Shown piece by piece: positions 61,134 through 64,000 of a DNA stretch of 64,000 bases. A program made the translations under genes and the position numbers. The DNA is from Afipia massiliensis. Its GTDB lineage: Bacteria; Pseudomonadota; Alphaproteobacteria; Rhizobiales; Xanthobacteraceae. A model generated the notes under the pieces. The model ran no database searches. It saw only the letters and a program-made list of their open reading frames with translations, and was not told the origin of the DNA. Positions within the stretch are counted from its first letter, which is position 1; the number at the start of each line of letters is the position of its first letter. The stretch covers positions 62,001 through 126,000 of the forward strand of contig NZ_JACHIJ010000004.1 of assembly GCF_014203115.1 (NCBI RefSeq). Direction: 5' to 3'.

Positions 61134-62114
61134 TTATGGTCCCCGCAGGTTTGCGATGAGATCGGCGACCCGCGTCAATGTCGGCGGGCTCGTGACAACA
61201 TCCATGTGGCGCGCGTTGTCGAGAATGCGGACATCGACTGTAGCCGATGTCCCGCGCACGGCCTCTTCATATTTCCCGGCATGCATCAGTTCGTCGTCAG
61301 CTGCGCCGATCAGCGTGATCGGCAGCTTGGCGGTGACGAGATCGCCGCGGTAATTGCGGTTGGCGCCGAAATTCGTGAGCAGCCGCATCGAATATTCAGA
61401 GGTCAGAATTCGCGACGAATGAGGTGGAACCGCAAAGGCGATCACCGGCAACTGGTCGCAGCAGACGATTCCCGCTCCGCGCAGGATGCTGAGCGCGACG
61501 ATGCGCGGCAGATTCGGGCTCGCCCATCCACCGGCATTGCTCCGGCTCGACGGCGAATTGGTCCCCAGCCACGGCGCCAGCAGCACGGAATGCGTAAACA
61601 GGTTCTGCAGCGGCGATCCGGAGATGCGCAGCGCAAAGCCGCCGCCGGAGGAATGTCCCACCAGCATCAGCGGTGCTGAGACGCCGTCCTGCCGGATACG
61701 TCCGACGAGATCCGCCAGATCGTCGTCAAGCTGCCCGAGGTAGCTGATGTCCCCTCGCGTGCCCGACGCACCGTGACCGCGCATGTCCGGCGCGAAACTC
61801 TCGATGCCGCGATCAGCGAGCACCCGCGCCAGCGGGTGAACTGCGACGCTCGAACCGGATGAGCCATGAATGAGGATCGCCGCGCCGCGTGATGGTCCCT
61901 GGGCTGGATAATGACGGTAGGCCAGATGCGTGCCGTCCCGCGCCTGAGTGAAGCGCAAGGGCGGAATGTTGCTGCGATCTGCGACCTTTACGCCATCCGA
62001 TACCGCAGCCAGTTCGGATGGGCGCACGACCGGCACCGCGATCATTCCGGCAAGGATCAGGGCCACCAATCCCGCCGCTGCAAGCGGCCATCGCAAGATA
62101 CGAACGATGAGCAT
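61134..62114 (-). CDS. Membrane-anchored alpha/beta hydrolase
   Basis: The ATG at 62114 gives 326 residues and follows TTGGAG; a much longer upstream frame runs antisense to xseA and is not real. A signal anchor (ILRWPLAAAGLVALILAGMIAV) is followed by a lysophospholipase-like hydrolase domain with HGSSGSSVAVHPLARVL near 90, the nucleophile elbow VGHSSGGGFAL near 165, and a late Asp/His pair (IGAADDELMHAGK, NARHMDVV). It overlaps nothing and ends 2 bp before the membrane-protein gene, so it is probably the first gene of a three-gene operon with it and the regulator. Confidence 0.85.
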   Translation of the reverse strand: MLIVRILRWPLAAAGLVALILAGMIAVPVVRPSELAAVSDGVKVADRSNIPPLRFTQARDGTHLAYRHYPAQGPSRGAAILIHGSSGSSVAVHPLARVLADRGIESFAPDMRGHGASGTRGDISYLGQLDDDLADLVGRIRQDGVSAPLMLVGHSSGGGFALRISGSPLQNLFTHSVLLAPWLGTNSPSSRSNAGGWASPNLPRIVALSILRGAGIVCCDQLPVIAFAVPPHSSRILTSEYSMRLLTNFGANRNYRGDLVTAKLPITLIGAADDELMHAGKYEEAVRGTSATVDVRILDNARHMDVVTSPPTLTRVADLIANLRGP

Positions 62115-62146
62115 CGTGTACGCTCCAAAAGATAAATCTATAGAGA

Positions 62147-62163
62147 ACTCTGTATTACAGAGT
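62147..62163. promoter_or_regulatory. Perfect 17-bp palindrome between the hydrolase gene and xseA
   Basis: ACTCTGTA-T-TACAGAGT has 8-bp perfect arms. It is 33 bp upstream of the hydrolase start and 87 bp upstream of xseA. A TTGCTC box about 17 bp before TACAGA on the minus strand would put it across a -10 box. The shape fits a dimeric repressor such as a TetR-type or winged-helix protein. Confidence 0.6.
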
Positions 62164-62249
62164 ACTGGATTGAGCAAGGACCGTTTGGCGATGGCGGCTG
62201 AATTCCCTACCTTGCACCCGAGCCTCAACAACCCGATTCGATAGCCGAG

Positions 62250-63704
62250 ATGCCAGCAGCCGAAGCCCTTATTAATTCGCCGGAATTTACCGTTTCCGAG
62301 CTGTCCTCGGCGCTCAAACGGACGGTGGAGGACGCCTATGGCCATGTGCGGGTACGCGGCGAAATTTCCGGCTTTCGCGGGCCGCATTCCTCCGGCCACT
62401 GCTATTTCGCGCTGAAGGACGAGAGCGCCAAGATCGAGGCAGTGATCTGGAAGGGCGTCCATGGCCGGATGCGGTTCAAGCCGCAGGAAGGCCTCGAGAT
62501 CATCGCCACCGGCAAGCTCACCACCTATCCCGGCTCGTCGAAGTACCAGATCGTCATTGAAGCCATCGAGCCCGCCGGTGTCGGCGCGCTGATGGCTCTG
62601 ATGGAAGAGCGCAAGAAGAAACTCGCCGCCGAAGGCCTGTTCGACGAGGCCCGCAAGCAGCTTCTGCCTTGGCTGCCCGAAGTGATCGGCGTGGTGACGT
62701 CGCCGACGGGCGCGGTGATCCGCGACATCCTGCATCGGCTTGAAGACAGATTCCCGCGCCGCGTGCTGGTGTGGCCGGTGCGGGTGCAGGGCGAAGGCTC
62801 CGCCGAGCAGATCGCCGCCGCCATCCACGGCTTCAACGCGCTGGAAGAAGGCGGCAGAATTCCGCGACCGGATCTGCTGATCGTCGCGCGCGGCGGCGGC
62901 TCGCTGGAAGACCTGTGGTCGTTCAACGAAGAGATCGTGGTGCGCGCGGCGGCGGAGAGCATGATCCCGCTGATCTCCGCGGTAGGCCACGAGACCGACG
63001 TGACGCTAATCGATTTCGCTGCCGACAAGCGCGCGCCGACACCGACCGCGGCCGCCGAGATGGCGGTGCCGGTGCGCGCCGAACTGTTCGTCGAAGTCAC
63101 CTCGCTGGAGCGACGCGCGATGCTGTGCTGGCAGCGCGGCCAGGAGCATCGGCGCAGCGAACTGCGCGCGGCCGCCCGCGCACTGCCGAAGGCGACGGAG
63201 TTGCTGAACATTCCGCGCCAGCGCCTCGATCGCGCCAGCGCACAACTGCCACGCGCACTGCGTGCCAACGCGCATGTCTACGAGCGGCGGCTGTCGGCCA
63301 TCGGCGGGCGTCTGACGGTGACGGCGTTGCGCGCGCAAATTGATCGCGGCAAGGAGAAGGTGACGCGGCTGGCGACAAGCGCGCGGCGCGGCGCGGATTT
63401 GCAGATCCAGCAGCGCGAGACGCGCCTGAAATATGTCGCGCAGCTTCTCAAAGCGCTCTCCTACAAGGGCGTGCTGGATCGCGGTTTCGCATTGGTGCGC
63501 GACGAGCATGACCAGCCGTTGCACGCCGCAACCAATGTGGGCTCCGGCCAGCGCCTCACCATCGAATTCGCCGACGGACGCATTGGCGCGATGGCGGATG
63601 GCTACGAAACCACTGAAGCGAAGCCAAAGGGGGCGCCGGCAAAGCCCGCGTCGAAGCGCACCACCGATTTCGGCGTCAAAAAGGTGCAAGGCGACCTTTT
63701 TTAA
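62250..63704 (+). CDS. xseA: Exodeoxyribonuclease VII large subunit XseA
   Basis: This 484-residue subunit makes, with XseB, the nuclease that digests single-stranded DNA to oligonucleotides. The N-terminal OB fold shows [33 protein letters not shown] near 35-68. The catalytic domain shows [34 protein letters not shown] near 148-182, [17 protein letters not shown] near 213-230 and [30 protein letters not shown] near 240-270. A long coiled-coil region follows, and the protein ends in [10 protein letters not shown]. The ATG has a divergent promoter region with the hydrolase gene. Confidence 0.97.
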   Translation: MPAAEALINSPEFTVSELSSALKRTVEDAYGHVRVRGEISGFRGPHSSGHCYFALKDESAKIEAVIWKGVHGRMRFKPQEGLEIIATGKLTTYPGSSKYQIVIEAIEPAGVGALMALMEERKKKLAAEGLFDEARKQLLPWLPEVIGVVTSPTGAVIRDILHRLEDRFPRRVLVWPVRVQGEGSAEQIAAAIHGFNALEEGGRIPRPDLLIVARGGGSLEDLWSFNEEIVVRAAAESMIPLISAVGHETDVTLIDFAADKRAPTPTAAAEMAVPVRAELFVEVTSLERRAMLCWQRGQEHRRSELRAAARALPKATELLNIPRQRLDRASAQLPRALRANAHVYERRLSAIGGRLTVTALRAQIDRGKEKVTRLATSARRGADLQIQQRETRLKYVAQLLKALSYKGVLDRGFALVRDEHDQPLHAATNVGSGQRLTIEFADGRIGAMADGYETTEAKPKGAPAKPASKRTTDFGVKKVQGDLF

Positions 63705-63729
63705 GACGTTCGGAGAGATTTCGTTTTTG

Positions 63730-63781
63730 ATTTCCGTATGATCCTTCCCGAAAATCGGTTTCCACCTTTCGGGATCATGCC
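63730..63781. repeat. REP-like palindromic element (copy 2)
   Basis: ATGATCC and GGATCAT enclose CCCGAAAATCGGTTTCCACC and TTTCGG. This closely resembles the repeat found between many genes in this bacterial family. It lies between xseA and the DUF2093 gene and may end xseA transcription. Confidence 0.6.
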
Positions 63782-63837
63782 TATATTTGAGCAGCCTCTC
63801 CGGACGACATCTGCCGGATCCCACAAGGACAATTATC

Positions 63838-64000
63838 GTGCTCAATAAATTCGGGCCTTCCGGCCAGGGCGAAGCGCAGGTCGAATATCTCGACGGCGAT
63901 TTTCGTGTGACCTCTCCCGGTTCCTACGTCCGTTGCGCCATCACCGGTGAACACATTCCGCTGGATGAACTGAAATACTGGAGCGTCGACCGGCAGGAAG
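63838..64000 (+). CDS. DUF2093 domain protein (5' part)
   Basis: The GTG at 63838 follows AAGGA. The visible 54 codons read LNKFGPSGQGEAQVEYLDGD, then FRVTSPGSYVRCAITGEHIP and LDELKYWSVDRQE, a close match to the small DUF2093 proteins (about 70 residues) conserved next to xseA in Rhizobiales. The two Cys/His positions (RCAITGEH) may bind zinc. It runs off the right edge. Confidence 0.88.
   Translation, partial: MLNKFGPSGQGEAQVEYLDGDFRVTSPGSYVRCAITGEHIPLDELKYWSVDRQE

Noticed and set aside
62115-62990. N-terminal extension of the alpha/beta hydrolase to 618 residues
   Set aside because: The added part is antisense to xseA; the ATG at 62114 has a ribosome site and starts a signal anchor.

Overview
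The window looks like chromosome of an alphaproteobacterium of the Bradyrhizobium/Rhodopseudomonas/Afipia group (Nitrobacteraceae). The right third carries GC-rich core genes typical of that family (cpdR, hisN, mutL, rsmD, tadA, purD, xseA, a DUF2093 protein) and a close relative of the Rhodopseudomonas palustris fluoroacetate dehalogenase. The genus cannot be fixed from the sequence alone.

Layout. Positions 1-2133 hold the start of an oligopeptide/dipeptide-type ABC transporter operon, followed by a decayed IS3-family element. Positions 3658-33321 form a large accessory catabolic block: two copies of a [glutathione transferase + alkylglycerone-phosphate-synthase-like FAD oxidase] pair flanking glycolate oxidase glcDEF, then aldehyde dehydrogenase, acyl-CoA synthetase, glutathione reductase, a FadR-type GntR regulator, a CUT1-type ABC importer, a class III CoA-transferase, an AlkJ-like GMC alcohol dehydrogenase and a MaoC-like protein. 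After an IS5 remnant comes a CYP153-type P450 operon (ferredoxin, P450, ferredoxin reductase, second GntR regulator). Positions 33537-45611 are a mobile region: IS remnants; an XRE regulator divergent from an RNase J-like nuclease and a probable PD-(D/E)XK nuclease; a terminase large subunit with a DUF5681 protein, a ParB-methyltransferase fusion, and a DUF3489-DUF2924-large serine recombinase cassette. This region ends at the 3' end of tRNA-Val(GAC) (45870-45944). From there to 64000 the sequence is conserved core chromosome.

How the genes may work together. Four promoters of the catabolic block carry a near-identical 18-bp site, CCAAATTGGTNNNACCAA, and two more carry variants. The TTGGT-N3-ACCAA core has the geometry expected for a FadR-family repressor, and one such regulator is encoded in the middle of the block (18218-18949). 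The enzymes add up to oxidation of a terminal alcohol to aldehyde, acid and CoA ester, plus glycolate/glyoxylate handling and glutathione chemistry. This would suit an alkyl ether, glycol ether or polyether substrate, with CYP153 possibly supplying terminal hydroxylation. That substrate is inference.

Other items of note: mosaic identity between the two oxidase copies, a candidate two-nuclease defence-like module at 34176-36736, a probable anti-Shine-Dalgarno small RNA at 47615-47702, and two single-base frameshifts in core genes (a LysR regulator and a membrane protein).
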